Source of the DNA: an uncultured Pirellulaceae bacterium
Lineage (GTDB): Bacteria; Planctomycetota; Planctomycetia; Pirellulales; Pirellulaceae
DNA: 64,000 nucleotides
Assembly (NCBI GenBank): GCA_937929805.1
Contig: CALFUT010000041.1
Span: forward strand, 29,621 to 93,620
Direction: 5' to 3'
Each line of letters opens with the position of its first letter. The stretch's first letter is position 1. Under the pieces are notes generated by a model, which was not told the origin of the DNA, did no database searches, and saw only the letters and a list, made by a program, of their open reading frames with translations. A program made the position numbers and the translations under genes. Positions 10,194 to 21,074 of the stretch are shown in pieces.

Positions 10194-10940
10194 TCAACGA
10201 CGCTTGCGTTTGCGGGGGCGAGGCGGCAAATCGTTGTCGGGGTCGAGTAGCCGGACCGAGTCGAAAAAACGCTCGGCGGAAGCTCGATCGAAACGATCGA
10301 TTTGCGCAAGCATTCGAAATTGGTACTGGCGAGCCCCCACCAGATACACTCGTTCGATGACGCGATACAGCACGTCACCGGCCGAGAACCGGTAGTTGAT
10401 TTCTCGTCCGGGGTAACGCTCTAGGCGTATTTTCTTTTTCTCGGTGATCGAACCAAGCACATTCGCGACCGCAGTCGAAACAGCTCCATCTAGAACGTCC
10501 TGTTGTTGAAGCGCGTTACGCGGGATCGTATGAAGGTCATGCCAGCCGGCAACGAACATGATCTCGCCGTTTTGCACGACGGCCGAATGCAAGTGAACTT
10601 TGATCGCAGGCTCGTTCGCGACTGGAGCAAACGAACGCTCACGCAGTTTGGGTTTTTTCGGCATCTCGAATGAGGCTTCCATGCCTTTGGGGCGGAACGT
10701 TTCCCACGCGTCATCAAGTCCGCGTTCGTCGCTTTCCGCCTTTTTGCCCTCAGAATCATCTTTCGTCTGAGAAGACTCCGCAGGCGTTTGTTTTGTCGCG
10801 GAACTGCTCTGAGGAGTCGGGGGTGAAGCCGCAAGGCCGACGGGCAAAAAAGCCGCCAAGACCCCAGCGGCTGCTAATGCCCCGACGGTCACCCAACGTA
10901 AAAGGTAACGATCGGTGCGGATGTTTGTTTGAAGCGTCAT
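10194..10940 (-). CDS. Membrane-anchored or secreted protein of unknown function
   Basis: The frame is open further upstream, but the ATG at 10940 is preferred because GGAG lies about 8 bases before it and the protein then begins with a signal-anchor-like segment: a charged n-region, then a hydrophobic run ending PVGLAAS near residue 40. A low-complexity Ser/Thr/Lys linker (about 40-75) leads to a globular domain that starts with DAWETFRPKGMEASFEMPKKP, contains VAGWHDL and ends RSVYL-like residues YQFRMLAQIDRF..ERFFDSVRLL, followed by a basic tail PRPRKRKRR. The pattern of a MP.KP strand followed by a terminal F..SVRLL helix resembles small PsbP/DcrB-like domains common in planctomycete exported proteins; this is inference. 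It is transcribed toward carB. Confidence 0.6.
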   Translation of the reverse strand: MTLQTNIRTDRYLLRWVTVGALAAAGVLAAFLPVGLAASPPTPQSSSATKQTPAESSQTKDDSEGKKAESDERGLDDAWETFRPKGMEASFEMPKKPKLRERSFAPVANEPAIKVHLHSAVVQNGEIMFVAGWHDLHTIPRNALQQQDVLDGAVSTAVANVLGSITEKKKIRLERYPGREINYRFSAGDVLYRVIERVYLVGARQYQFRMLAQIDRFDRASAERFFDSVRLLDPDNDLPPRPRKRKRR

Positions 10941-11257
10941 TCCATTTTCTCCAGCGGCATGCGGCCGATCAGATTGCCATTTCGCTTCGTGCAAAACGCT
11001 TCCGAGTTCGTCCATCGCGTAGGTATAGTTTAACGCTCGTCCACCGCTGCTCAACCAACCTGAATCGTTCCCTGGACCGTCGCCAACCATTTGGCCTACC
11101 AAAGCCTCCGTCAACTGAGTGAGTCAAAGCCCTGGTTTGACACTGTTTTTGCCAAGGTTTACGATCACGTTGACGATTTGGTGATTTGAGATCGAGCCTT
11201 AATGAAAACGTGGCTCGGGCGATCACCCCAAGATAAAATTTCCCTTCGAGGTCCAGC

Positions 11258-12634
<1,377 letters not shown>

Positions 12635-12872
12635 TTGGTACGGTTTCAGCGAGTGCTTGCTGGGCCATGATTTAAGCCTTCGGACACAGTAAAACGGGCC
12701 CGCGAGGGTTCCACAGGAAGTGGCTGGCCGGATTTTCTGGAGTCAATCGCTACAACCGTCAATATTGATGCAAGTCTGATCAGGTGAATCTGATTTCGAC
12801 GATCTCACCTTTGTTCACACACCTTCTGAATCTCTGTTTTCGGGAACCTTCGTCATCGTCCGCATTCGACCA

Positions 12873-15143
12873 TTGATTCTGACCATGGCTGTTGCCGCGA
12901 CCCTGACCCTGCTGATGGTCGGGATCGGCTGCGCTCAAGAGAATCCGTTTGACGGTGAAGGGTCTTCGACGCGGGAAGCGAGTTCCTCCAAGGCTTTGGA
13001 AGAGCCGGAGGTTGGTCCGAATGTTTCTGTGACGGCTCGCTTATTGATTCGCTCGGTCAAGCAATCCGATCCTCAAACGCCGACGCAGTTGGCCAAAGCG
13101 GTCAAGGTCATGATCGACTCGGAGCAGTTCGATTTTGCACGGTTTTATCTCGCACGACTGATGACGGCCGAACTGGATGGCCAGCAGCGATCCGGCCTCG
13201 TTCGAGCGATGGGCAGCGATTTCTTTTTCACGTTGCATGCGACCGACCAGCTTGCACCTGAAGGCCGTGAGTTCTCCCGTCAGTTGCTGGCGGCCAATCA
13301 CAAGTTCCGGCAAAGTCCCGAACGGCTTGATCAACTGATCGGGACGTTGAACGATCCGAACATCGCGATTCGATCGCGTGCCTTCCGCAGTTTACGAAGC
13401 ATCGGGCCAACGGCAATCGCGGCACTGATCGAGGTGTTTGCGGATTCGGAAAATGAAGACGTGTTCCCCGGCGTTCGAGGAGCGTTGAAAAGCATGGGGC
13501 CTCAGGCGATTCCGCTGCTTCGCGCAGCGGCCGTTGCCCAAAACCCCATCGTGCGTGCCGAAGCTCTTCGCGCGTTGACCAATTATCGAGGCGAAGGCGT
13601 TGCGGATGTTTTGGCGGCCGCAGCCCTGCACACGACCGAAGCCCAAGCCGTCAAAGCGATGCTCATGCGGGCGATTCGAGACAACGGTTATTCGGTTCCT
13701 GATTCGTCCGCGTTGGTTACTCGGTTGCAGTGCCGCGCCGACGCGCTGTTGACGGGCAAACAGATGGTTCGTGGCTCGCTGGATCCGATGGTGACCGTTT
13801 GGCGTTGGGATTCGGAAGCGAAGCAGTTGCAGTCAAGCCGCGTTACCTTGGCCACCGCTTCCCGTTTGGAGGCCTCTAGATTGGCGGGGGAAGCGTACGG
13901 AATCGAACCGAACCCCTCGTTGCGGTGTCTATATCTTTTGACTCAGCTGGAAACCGCCAAACGCATGCTCGGGACTGAAGGTGAAGCGGCCGTCGTCAGT
14001 CCGGAAGGTTTTTTCAAGCAGCTTCCTGCATCGATTGGTACGCTTGACTCGCGAGCGATCAACGAACTGCTGAAGTTCGCGGTCGAAAAGAAGGTGGTTC
14101 CGGCGGCCACCGCGTGTTGTGAGCTTCTGGCCGAAATGGGTGGACCGGAAGTGTTTTACTCAGCCGGTAATCGCATGCCTCCAGTCGTCCGAGCGATCAT
14201 GCTGGGCGATCGGCACTTGCAGTTTGCCGCGTTGAACGTGATCGATCGGCTGGACCCCGCGCAGGCTTATCCGGGTAGCAGTCTCGCGGTAAAGCTGGCG
14301 GTCTTCCTTGCGAATACTCATCAACGGTCGGTGGGCTTGGTTGGGAATCACCGGCTAGAGGCCGCTCAGACAGTTGCGGGTGCGTTGTTGTCGGCTGGAA
14401 TGAATGGTTTGGCGGCATCCACCAGCAGAAACTTTTTTGACATCGCGACCTCTGATCCCGATGTTAGCCTGATGTTGATCTCCGACACGCTGGTCCAGCC
14501 TCGTTTTGACGAACTGTTACGGCAGTTGCGTGCCGATTTTCGTACGGCTCGATTACCGATCGGATTGATGGTTCGCGATGGAGATCGAAACCCAGCGATC
14601 GGACGGATGATTGCCAACGATCCGCTGACCTACTCGTTTCCGGTTGCGATCGATGGAGAGCCGTTGGTTTCCAACGTCCGCCGTGCAGAAACTCTTGACG
14701 ATGCCGATTTGTTTTCGGTCTCGTTGGGGGATCGATACCGGCACGCCGTCATGGCTGCCCGTTGGTTGGAGAAGGTGTCTTCAGATCGATCGAGGTTTAG
14801 CTTCTACGAGCTAGGACCGCATCAGAAGCAGTTGGCTGGCTTGTTGTACCGACCGGGCCTGGAGGACAGTGCCAGCGCAATTTTGTCGAACCTTGGAACA
14901 CCCCTGGCGCAACGCGAGCTAGTCAGTTTTGCCAGCCAGAGTTCGAATCCTACCGAGAAACGTCGTGTGGCTGCCGAATCGCTTGGACGATCCATTGAAG
15001 CGGGATCGACTCTGTTGACGCGAGGTGAGATCAAGCAGCAGTACGATCGTTACAACGCCAGCGAAAAGGAACCCGAGGAGTCTCGAGAGATTCTGGGCTC
15101 CATTCTTGATTCGTTTGAGCAAAAACGCGCGAGCATGAGATAG
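12873..15143 (+). CDS. Secreted HEAT-repeat protein, function unknown
   Basis: This 756-residue protein begins with a hydrophobic segment (AVAATLTLLMVGIG) ending in CAQ, consistent with signal peptidase cleavage, so it is probably periplasmic. PBS-lyase-like HEAT repeats are visible around residues 150-260, for example DPNIAIRSRAFRSLRSIGPT and NPIVRAEALRALTNYRG. The rest is helical and unrecognised. The start is uncertain: the first usable codon after the last in-frame stop is a TTG at 12873, with an ATG four codons later, and neither supplies the positive charge expected in an n-region; a CTG at 12834 would. The last nine codons, FEQKRASMR and stop, are copied 1.2 kb downstream (16353-16382). 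Confidence 0.75.
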   Translation: MILTMAVAATLTLLMVGIGCAQENPFDGEGSSTREASSSKALEEPEVGPNVSVTARLLIRSVKQSDPQTPTQLAKAVKVMIDSEQFDFARFYLARLMTAELDGQQRSGLVRAMGSDFFFTLHATDQLAPEGREFSRQLLAANHKFRQSPERLDQLIGTLNDPNIAIRSRAFRSLRSIGPTAIAALIEVFADSENEDVFPGVRGALKSMGPQAIPLLRAAAVAQNPIVRAEALRALTNYRGEGVADVLAAAALHTTEAQAVKAMLMRAIRDNGYSVPDSSALVTRLQCRADALLTGKQMVRGSLDPMVTVWRWDSEAKQLQSSRVTLATASRLEASRLAGEAYGIEPNPSLRCLYLLTQLETAKRMLGTEGEAAVVSPEGFFKQLPASIGTLDSRAINELLKFAVEKKVVPAATACCELLAEMGGPEVFYSAGNRMPPVVRAIMLGDRHLQFAALNVIDRLDPAQAYPGSSLAVKLAVFLANTHQRSVGLVGNHRLEAAQTVAGALLSAGMNGLAASTSRNFFDIATSDPDVSLMLISDTLVQPRFDELLRQLRADFRTARLPIGLMVRDGDRNPAIGRMIANDPLTYSFPVAIDGEPLVSNVRRAETLDDADLFSVSLGDRYRHAVMAARWLEKVSSDRSRFSFYELGPHQKQLAGLLYRPGLEDSASAILSNLGTPLAQRELVSFASQSSNPTEKRRVAAESLGRSIEAGSTLLTRGEIKQQYDRYNASEKEPEESREILGSILDSFEQKRASMR
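15114..15137 (+). repeat. Left copy of 24-bp direct repeat (HEAT gene 3' end)
   Basis: The sequence TTTGAGCAAAAACGCG followed by CGAGCATG encodes FEQKRASM at the end of the HEAT gene and is followed by AGA TAG. An identical 24-bp copy lies at 16353-16376. The two bracket a low-GC segment with one DUF2971 gene, like attL/attR sites or an insertion-duplication scar. Confidence 0.85.
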
Positions 15144-15325
15144 TCTGCTGCTCGTCGGGCCCGTCGGAAAACGCTTTGATATTGGAAAGGGCAGAGCTGA
15201 GTTCCATTCGCTCCTGACAGCTTTTCTTGTTCTCCGTGTCACCATGGCATCCATAAATATCCGATTGACATCACTTGAGATGTCGCACAAAGCATTTGAG
15301 TCGATGGATCAGATCCCGATAGCAT

Positions 15326-16120
15326 CTAGTCTCCGTCTGTCCACGCGCGTGCATCTTTCGGAGTGACTTGCTTCCTGCCTACCGCGAACTCTTCATTGTC
15401 AGCCATGCACGTGTAACAAGAAGCGTGCGAATATTTCTCAAGCCAGAGTCGCATGACTTGTTCGTAAAGTGGGTCTACGGAACGGCACCCAAGATATATT
15501 TCCTGAACAGCTTCAGGTGGAAAATCAAAAAGGCAAATGTCTGACTTGTCTTCTACTGGAATGGTTTTGTTTGCGTTTTTTGGCTTTGCAATAACACGCA
15601 TTTCCGCTTCATACCGCCAATCGGGGGATTTCGTAAATAAGATCTCTTCGGCCCAATTTGGCTTGATCGGCTCTGTTATCCCATCATTCAGTATGGCTCG
15701 TTCATCTTGGTAACTAATTTCACGAAGCCCGCAAGCGTTTTTACCTGTATCAGGGCTAAAGAATTCATGCTCAGAATCAAAACCGACTACATAACCCTGA
15801 TGAGAATCTGAATAGTGAGACCACATCAACAGGTTGTTCCAGTTTTTACTTACACTCAATATTAGAAAATTTTGGCTCAGTAGGATTTTAAATTGCTCCG
15901 AAAGAAATTCAGGAAAAAAATCATCTGATCTCGGATCGACTTTCAATCGAAAGTTCTGTTCATGATGAGATACGAAACTCTCATATTCCTGTTCTGCTAC
16001 TTTCAAAGTGTTGGGAAGAGATTCGAACGGATCGTTGAGTTCTAATGGCTGCGTAAATCGAATGCAGCCATTCTCAAGAACGTCGATTCGTTCGGGACTC
16101 AAATATTTGTAAACCAACAT
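15326..16120 (-). CDS. DUF2971 domain protein, AT-rich and probably acquired
   Basis: With the ATG at 16120 the protein has 264 residues and starts MLVYKYLSPERIDVLENG, then IRFTQPLELNDPFE, the hallmark of the DUF2971 family. WSHYSDSHQGYVVGFD and the C-terminal EIYLGCR motif are also typical. The frame extends to 16237, but that extension is Cys-rich and unlike the family. Base composition is markedly AT-richer than all neighbours (stretches near one third GC), and codon use differs. The gene is antisense to the HEAT gene and lies between two copies of a 24-bp repeat, which suggests horizontal arrival. The family function is not established to my knowledge; DUF2971 genes are often scattered in accessory regions. 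Confidence 0.8.
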   Translation of the reverse strand: MLVYKYLSPERIDVLENGCIRFTQPLELNDPFESLPNTLKVAEQEYESFVSHHEQNFRLKVDPRSDDFFPEFLSEQFKILLSQNFLILSVSKNWNNLLMWSHYSDSHQGYVVGFDSEHEFFSPDTGKNACGLREISYQDERAILNDGITEPIKPNWAEEILFTKSPDWRYEAEMRVIAKPKNANKTIPVEDKSDICLFDFPPEAVQEIYLGCRSVDPLYEQVMRLWLEKYSHASCYTCMADNEEFAVGRKQVTPKDARAWTDGD

Positions 16121-16352
16121 TGTGTTTTTGCTTTCTGAATAAAAAGGCAATATGCAGCGAAAGTTTGTAACATGAAAGCAGTCATGACACCAAACTTGCG
16201 AAACAGAAGAAACGCAACACATGAATAAACGACGCAAACGAGAAGGGGAACGTCCCCCAACCTCTTGAAGCCGAATTCAAAGGGGCTGAATCTGTGTGCG
16301 GGAGTGAGAAAGGTGGCAGGGCATTTACGGCACGCGGGACCTTTTTCTTGCC

Positions 16353-16376
16353 TTTGAGCAAAAACGCGCGAGCATG
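16353..16376 (+). repeat. Right copy of 24-bp direct repeat (duplicated HEAT gene end)
   Basis: Identical to 15114-15137. Read in the same frame it gives FEQKRASM followed by CGG TGA, so this copy also encodes FEQKRASMR-stop, though the final codons differ from the left copy (AGA TAG). TTCTTG lies a few bases upstream of both copies, so the similarity may extend slightly. Confidence 0.85.
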
Positions 16377-17068
16377 CGGTGAAAGTGTCGGCGAGACCGA
16401 CCAACTTCCGAAATCGGAGAAGCCGTGGTAGTTCGCCTCGTAGCGTCTTTAGTTATCGACAGGATGAACATGATTGTGGGCGTGAGGGTTGAGTTGTAAT
16501 CCTGTCGATCATGTGATCCTGTCTGACTTACGCGGCTGACCTGACGCGATGAGAAAGAACACTAATCGCCGCTAATCCGCACTGATCGAAAAAATCGTGA
16601 CGGGCGGTCGAGATGAAAATTAGTGTCGATCAGTGAAGATTAGTGGTTAGCCTTGTGCGAAATGACCCGCCCCTGTTTTTGACAGGATTTACAGGAAGAA
16701 CATGATTGTTAGGCAGGGATTGATTTTGAATCCTGTCGATCATGTGATCCTGTCCAGTCCTTCGCAGATGTTCGACGAGCTGACTGGTTGATCACGGCGT
16801 ACTGCCCTCTCTCGGTTGGCCCTAGTTTCTCTTTTGAGAACCGGAGATTGCCAACTTCGTGTCCTTCTTTTCCTTGCGGCTTCAAACATGTTTTGCGCCA
16901 CGGCACCGACGCGACGTTGTTGATTCGTCGGGTTTGTGTGATTGGTGGTTCTTCAATTCCGGCACGGTTGTCTTTCTTCGGCGTTCGTGAAACGCTGAGA
17001 CGCAAAGACCGCAGAGTATGATGGCTCGCGCGACGCATGCTTTTGCCGCTTCTTTCACGAAGCAGAAA
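16377..17068. repeat. Gene-free region packed with degenerate repeats
   Basis: No credible gene was found; a 109-codon minus frame at 16709-17038 has no protein-like features. A partial unit at about 16455-16530 (GACAGGATGAACATGATTG then ATCCTGTCGATCATGTGATCC) and a full one at 16676-16775 are relatives of the unit at 716-815, and the latter also shares the following CGCAG.TGTTCGA. Between them, 16558-16655 holds an ACTAATCGCCGCTAATCCGC / GATTAGTGG inverted pair. Near 16985-17020 is ACGCTGAGACGCAAAGACCG, a relative of the CGCAGAG stretch near 670. Confidence 0.65.
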
Positions 17069-18415
17069 TCATTCGTGCCGCAGCGCTTCGATGGGTTCCA
17101 TTTGTGAGGCCCGGATCGCAGGGTAGAGGCCGAAGAAGACGCCGACGACGACCGAGATGAAGAACGCCAAAGGAATCGACATCGGCACGATCTGCGGTTG
17201 CATGACTCGAGCGATATCCGGCAGGCGTGCGTAGAAGTCCGGTGCAAACTGACTTAGCAGGCTACGTGTCGCCGCGACGGTCCACGGGCATAGCAAGCCA
17301 CCAATGATTCCCGTCAGGCCTCCGATGACCGACAGAAAAATGGTTTCGACAAGAAACTGTTGCACGATGTCGCTGCGACGCCCTCCCAACGCGCGGCGGA
17401 TGCCGATTTCGCGAGTCCGTTCGGTGACGGTCGCCAGCATGATATTCATGATGCCAATTCCGCCAACGATCAATGAAATCGCAGCGATCAGTCCCATGAA
17501 CATCATGAACATGACGCGAGTCGCTTTTGACTGTTCGAGCAATTCATAGGGCACGACAACGGCGATGTCTTGTCGATTGCGATTGGTAAAGCCATTTCGA
17601 AGGGAAGCCTCGACCAGCTTAGCGGTTCGAGGGACATCCGATACGTCGGCCACTTGGGCGGTGATCTGAGTCAGTTCAAAACGTTTGGCGGAAAAGGATC
17701 CGCCGGTGCGTCTTTGCTCAAGATCTCCGATCCGCAGGCGCATTGTCGTGATGGGAACATAGATGTCACGAGAAAAATCCTGCGAGGCCAGTGAGCCGCC
17801 GATGGCCGCCGTCGCGTTTCGGTGCTTAAGTACGCCGACGACGTTGAAGTACTCGCGTTGATCGGGCAAATAGATTTGCTTATCGATTGGATCTTCGGAT
17901 GGGAAAAAACGCTGGGCCAATTTTGCAGAGACCACACAAACGGACATTTGAGCCCGCACTTCTCGGTCGGTCAGGAAGTGTCCGCGGTCGATTTGCAGTC
18001 GCGTGACTTCGGCGTATTCCGGAGTGCAGCCAACCAGTCTGCCGTCGATCGGTTGAGCCCTAGGGTTGCCCGGGTACACGAACTTTTGAGTAATTTCGCG
18101 AATCGGGATGACGCGCTTGAGCGTTGGGATCGTTTTCTCGATCAGTTGAAATTCTGCCCGTGAAATTCCAAAGGTTGGAATGTCTCGAAAGCTTCCACCG
18201 CCCTCATCTGGAGGTTCGATGGTGCGAACGATAATGTTCTCCGCACCAAGGTCTTCGATTTGCTTTTGAGCCTGCAGGCTGATGCCCTCGCCGATGGCCA
18301 GCAACCAGATCACGCTGGCGACTCCGATAAAGATGCCCAGCACGGTCAGCGCAGAACGCATTGGGTGCAGAAGCAGACTTTTGGCACCGAGCTTAAGCGT
18401 TCGAAAAATTCTCAT
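17069..18415 (-). CDS. MacB/FtsX-type ABC transporter permease
   Basis: The 448-residue protein has the MacB architecture without its ATPase. There is a first membrane helix near residues 20-45 within SALTVLGIFIGVASVI, a long periplasmic MacB-PCD domain, then the FtsX domain with three helices (about 300-325, 350-380 and 400-430) containing GGIGIMNIML and ERTREIGIRRALG. The end YPAIRASQMEPIEALRHE is the family signature. Such permeases drive mechanotransmission for export of macrolides, peptides or lipoproteins. No ATPase or periplasmic adaptor gene is adjacent on either side, so it must pair with subunits encoded elsewhere. Confidence 0.88.
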   Translation of the reverse strand: MRIFRTLKLGAKSLLLHPMRSALTVLGIFIGVASVIWLLAIGEGISLQAQKQIEDLGAENIIVRTIEPPDEGGGSFRDIPTFGISRAEFQLIEKTIPTLKRVIPIREITQKFVYPGNPRAQPIDGRLVGCTPEYAEVTRLQIDRGHFLTDREVRAQMSVCVVSAKLAQRFFPSEDPIDKQIYLPDQREYFNVVGVLKHRNATAAIGGSLASQDFSRDIYVPITTMRLRIGDLEQRRTGGSFSAKRFELTQITAQVADVSDVPRTAKLVEASLRNGFTNRNRQDIAVVVPYELLEQSKATRVMFMMFMGLIAAISLIVGGIGIMNIMLATVTERTREIGIRRALGGRRSDIVQQFLVETIFLSVIGGLTGIIGGLLCPWTVAATRSLLSQFAPDFYARLPDIARVMQPQIVPMSIPLAFFISVVVGVFFGLYPAIRASQMEPIEALRHE

Positions 18416-18551
18416 TGTCTATGCGTTAGCCTATCGCTTCGTTGAACCAATTTTTGGAATTGGTAACCGCCGGTGTCTCGATATCAAAAGTGATTTGAAG
18501 AATCAGCCTCGGTCAGCGGCGTTTGTTTGACGCTCCATCAAAGTCAGTGGC

Positions 18552-18662
18552 GGGAGGGTGAGGCTCCGTCCGAGCCATGCGGAGAACTGTGCTTATTCAT
18601 CCCAAAGGGGGCGGACGGAGCCTTCCCCTTCCTAAATGGTTCGCGCGGATCCTTCCCCTCCC
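18552..18662. repeat. GC-rich hairpin repeat, GGGAGGGTGAGGCTCCGTCC family
   Basis: GGGAGGGTGAGGCTCCGTCC at 18552 faces GGCGGACGGAGCCTTCCCCTT near 18609-18630 (shown as two arms) and a further CCTTCCCCTCCC to 18662. Related units lie at 21085-21164, 27371-27452 and 27516-27598. It lies between two minus-strand genes and may serve as a transcription terminator. Confidence 0.6.
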
Positions 18663-18682
18663 GAGCCTTGCCTCGTTCCGGT

Positions 18683-19024
18683 TTAACTTGTCAGATCGTC
18701 AACGATCGCGGTGAACTGTTCGCTGGTAAATTCCATTTTCGCGGAAGCGAACGCACAGAATTGTTTTTCGGTGTCGGCAAGTTCTCCGTCGACGGCCATC
18801 AGGCGAATGAACTCCTTGATCAGGTGCTCTCGATCCGCCGGTTCTTCGGGGATGACAAGTGAAACGTCCCCTTGGGCAACTTCAGCGAGAGCGCTTTCAA
18901 GTTCCCCTTCTGGGATGCCCCAGCCCTCGGCTCGCTCAACCAAAAAGCCGATCTCCTCAGGCGCAAATTTTTTGTCGATCGCGGCCATCTTGACCAGATT
19001 GCGAAATAGATCTCTTAGTTCCAT
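18683..19024 (-). CDS. Small TerB-like helical protein
   Basis: The 113-residue acidic protein starts MELRDLFRNLVKMAAIDKKF and contains EEIGFLVERAEGWGIPEGEL and IKEFIRLMAVDGELADTEK. The paired helix blocks around AAIDKKFAPEE and MAVDGELADTE match the TerB/TerB-N type metal-binding helical fold (tellurite resistance family), where the acidic residues after the small-residue helix bind metal. A TTG start at 19087 would overlap the upstream gene by four bases, but it adds a tail unlike the family; the ATG at 19024 is chosen. It follows the 631-residue gene and the MoxR-like gene on the same strand, so the three may act together. Confidence 0.65.
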   Translation of the reverse strand: MELRDLFRNLVKMAAIDKKFAPEEIGFLVERAEGWGIPEGELESALAEVAQGDVSLVIPEEPADREHLIKEFIRLMAVDGELADTEKQFCAFASAKMEFTSEQFTAIVDDLTS

Positions 19025-19083
19025 GGTTTCTTTTGCCGCAAATAGTTGGGAGAAGTTTTGCTGTTCGTTTGACTGGATGATGA

Positions 19084-20979
19084 TCAATGACGCCGGATGA
19101 AGTTTGCAGCATAACTGCGAACGTCCTTTCCGTTAAGCACGTGAACCATCCTAAGCTGATGAATTGTCGAATCACTAAAACGCCCAAGCGGTAAGTGGAC
19201 CCACGATTTTTTAAATTTTCGAGCAATTTGTCGCCATGCAATGCCGGGAGGGGCGGAGCTAACCAACGCGATCTGGCGGCATCGGCTGTGAAGGCACGCG
19301 GCGGCCAGTAGCCGCTCTTCAAGCGTCGACGCGAAATCCAGTCGAGGATCGGTCCAGATGTCCGGGATGCCAACGGGCGGGAAAATAAACAAAGCACCGC
19401 CGTAATTTCCCAAACAGATTCCCGGCCCGACTGGCTGATCGGCGAAGTCGGTCGCAAAAAATGCCAAAGTCGATTCGTTAGCATGCTCGGCAAACCACGT
19501 CGTCCGCCAAGGGTAGTCGCGCGGGTCGGCGGGCGAGTCAAACAGCATGACGGCACAATCGAGCTTTCCTCGCGCTGGGGGGAGTTCCTTGACGTAGATC
19601 TGTTTGTCGTACCAATGCCTGACGGTTTCTCGGATATCGATCCCGTCCTTCACGCTGGTGGTGAACTTTTCGGTCTTCGCGAGATCAGCGCCCATCACCT
19701 CACGTGCTCGGTCGAAGACGCTACGCCGAAAATTTTCGATCAAGTCGTCCTCGGGCGGCCAGCTGCATTGGGAATAAGGATTCCACTGCTGTTGCCAGTC
19801 CTCTCGCTGTGTCTCCGCAGGTCGCGGGATCAGTTCTAGGTTGCTCCACGTGATCGGCGGGCCCGGCAGTCGACTGACCATGGATCGATATTCGTCGTCA
19901 GGGAAACGAGCTTGATCCAATGACATTTGAAGTTCGGATGGATCTTCAACTTGCGTATTGAAAACTGGATTCCGCTTGGCTGTTTCTAAAACGTGTAACG
20001 CGTAGGTGTCGCCAATGCACTGTTGAGCGGCAGTCACGATGGTCGCCAGTTGCGGCGTAAAGCGATGCTCGATCAAAGTCAGATTGCGAGTGTACTTCAG
20101 GCATTGCGCCAGTAGTTTGGGCGTGATCTTTCGAGCCCTTCTTCCGTGCTCTTCGACGTATGCCTCGCGGGCAGCGATCAACAGTTCTTTGACGCCATCA
20201 ATGGACAGATTTTTATCATCTTCGATTTCTTGGCGGGCCTTTTCGTAAAGCCCCGTAATCACCGGCAGCTCTCCCAGCAGGAAGTACAGCGAGTCGTGCG
20301 CGACGGGGAATGATTCGGGGTTTTCGGTCGTTTCCGGTTCGGGCAGTTCTAGTTGCCGATCGTGAAACGATTGCCGAACCCATGGCCAATCGAGGACGCT
20401 CAGCACGACCAAGATATTTTTGAAATCGACAGAGAGTTCTCGAAGTTGCCAAGCCATGTGATCGATCCGCCACCGCCACTGCTGCGACGTGTCGGGGCGA
20501 AGATGAGGCAGCACGGCCGCCGCGTAACGCTCGATCGGCAGCCGCTTAAGCGCGTAGGCGTCGGGCAGCGTTTGCTGTTGGGGCTCAAACTGGTTGGTTT
20601 CCAGATCGATAAAGTGGCGAGGAATCCGTTCGCCCATTGCGGTGCGGATGGCGGCGATGACCGGTTGGCATGGATCGATGGGCACGTAGCTGGCTCGCTG
20701 ATCATCCGGATCGCCCGAGTCCTCATCCGTTTGGAAATCTTGGACGCTCCATTCCTGCGTTGGGCTTGCGATTTCTGTTTGCGTCACGATGCCCGGCCGA
20801 GGCAGTTTGAGAATGGACTCCTCAACCGGTGGTTGAAAAGATTCAGGCAGCGGGACGGCCAAGCAGTCAAACGAATGAGCCATCATCATTCGTCGGACTT
20901 CCCACGCGAAATCTCCGCTCCCGTGAACGACGGGTAGAGCGGTCACGTGTGGGCCGATCTTTAGCAGTTCGAGTGTCAT
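19084..20979 (-). CDS. Uncharacterised 631-aa protein, possible TraB/ChaN/EreA-like fold
   Basis: I do not recognise a named family with certainty. The N-terminus reads VTALPVVHGSGDFAWEVRR (with a lone histidine after a hydrophobic strand) then MMAHSFDCLAVPLPESF, and near residues 98-125 YVPIDPCQPVIAAIR and RHFIDLE. This strand-H-x-x-D/E, then D-x-L-A-V-x-L-P-E, then ID.....A pattern resembles the TraB/ChaN/EreA superfamily, in which histidine and glutamates form a metal or catalytic site. The middle is helical; the C-terminal third contains GICLGNYGGALFIFPPVG and a basic FKKSWVHLPLGRFS. No signal peptide or membrane helix is evident. The gene lies 246 bp downstream of a MoxR-like ATPase gene, a pairing that recalls MoxR-associated modules. 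Function is unknown. Confidence 0.55.
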   Translation of the reverse strand: MTLELLKIGPHVTALPVVHGSGDFAWEVRRMMMAHSFDCLAVPLPESFQPPVEESILKLPRPGIVTQTEIASPTQEWSVQDFQTDEDSGDPDDQRASYVPIDPCQPVIAAIRTAMGERIPRHFIDLETNQFEPQQQTLPDAYALKRLPIERYAAAVLPHLRPDTSQQWRWRIDHMAWQLRELSVDFKNILVVLSVLDWPWVRQSFHDRQLELPEPETTENPESFPVAHDSLYFLLGELPVITGLYEKARQEIEDDKNLSIDGVKELLIAAREAYVEEHGRRARKITPKLLAQCLKYTRNLTLIEHRFTPQLATIVTAAQQCIGDTYALHVLETAKRNPVFNTQVEDPSELQMSLDQARFPDDEYRSMVSRLPGPPITWSNLELIPRPAETQREDWQQQWNPYSQCSWPPEDDLIENFRRSVFDRAREVMGADLAKTEKFTTSVKDGIDIRETVRHWYDKQIYVKELPPARGKLDCAVMLFDSPADPRDYPWRTTWFAEHANESTLAFFATDFADQPVGPGICLGNYGGALFIFPPVGIPDIWTDPRLDFASTLEERLLAAACLHSRCRQIALVSSAPPGIAWRQIARKFKKSWVHLPLGRFSDSTIHQLRMVHVLNGKDVRSYAANFIRRH

Positions 20980-21074
20980 GGGCGATCAACGGAAAAAGCG
21001 TGGATGCTTGTTGCTGGAATTGAGTCTAGAAAATTAGAACGGCTAATTGGGGAGCGTTACTTTGGGCGTATGAA

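Noticed and set aside
16709..17038. 109-codon minus frame beside the permease gene
   Set aside because: It consists of repeat sequence with Arg/Lys/Thr-rich random composition; no ribosome binding site.
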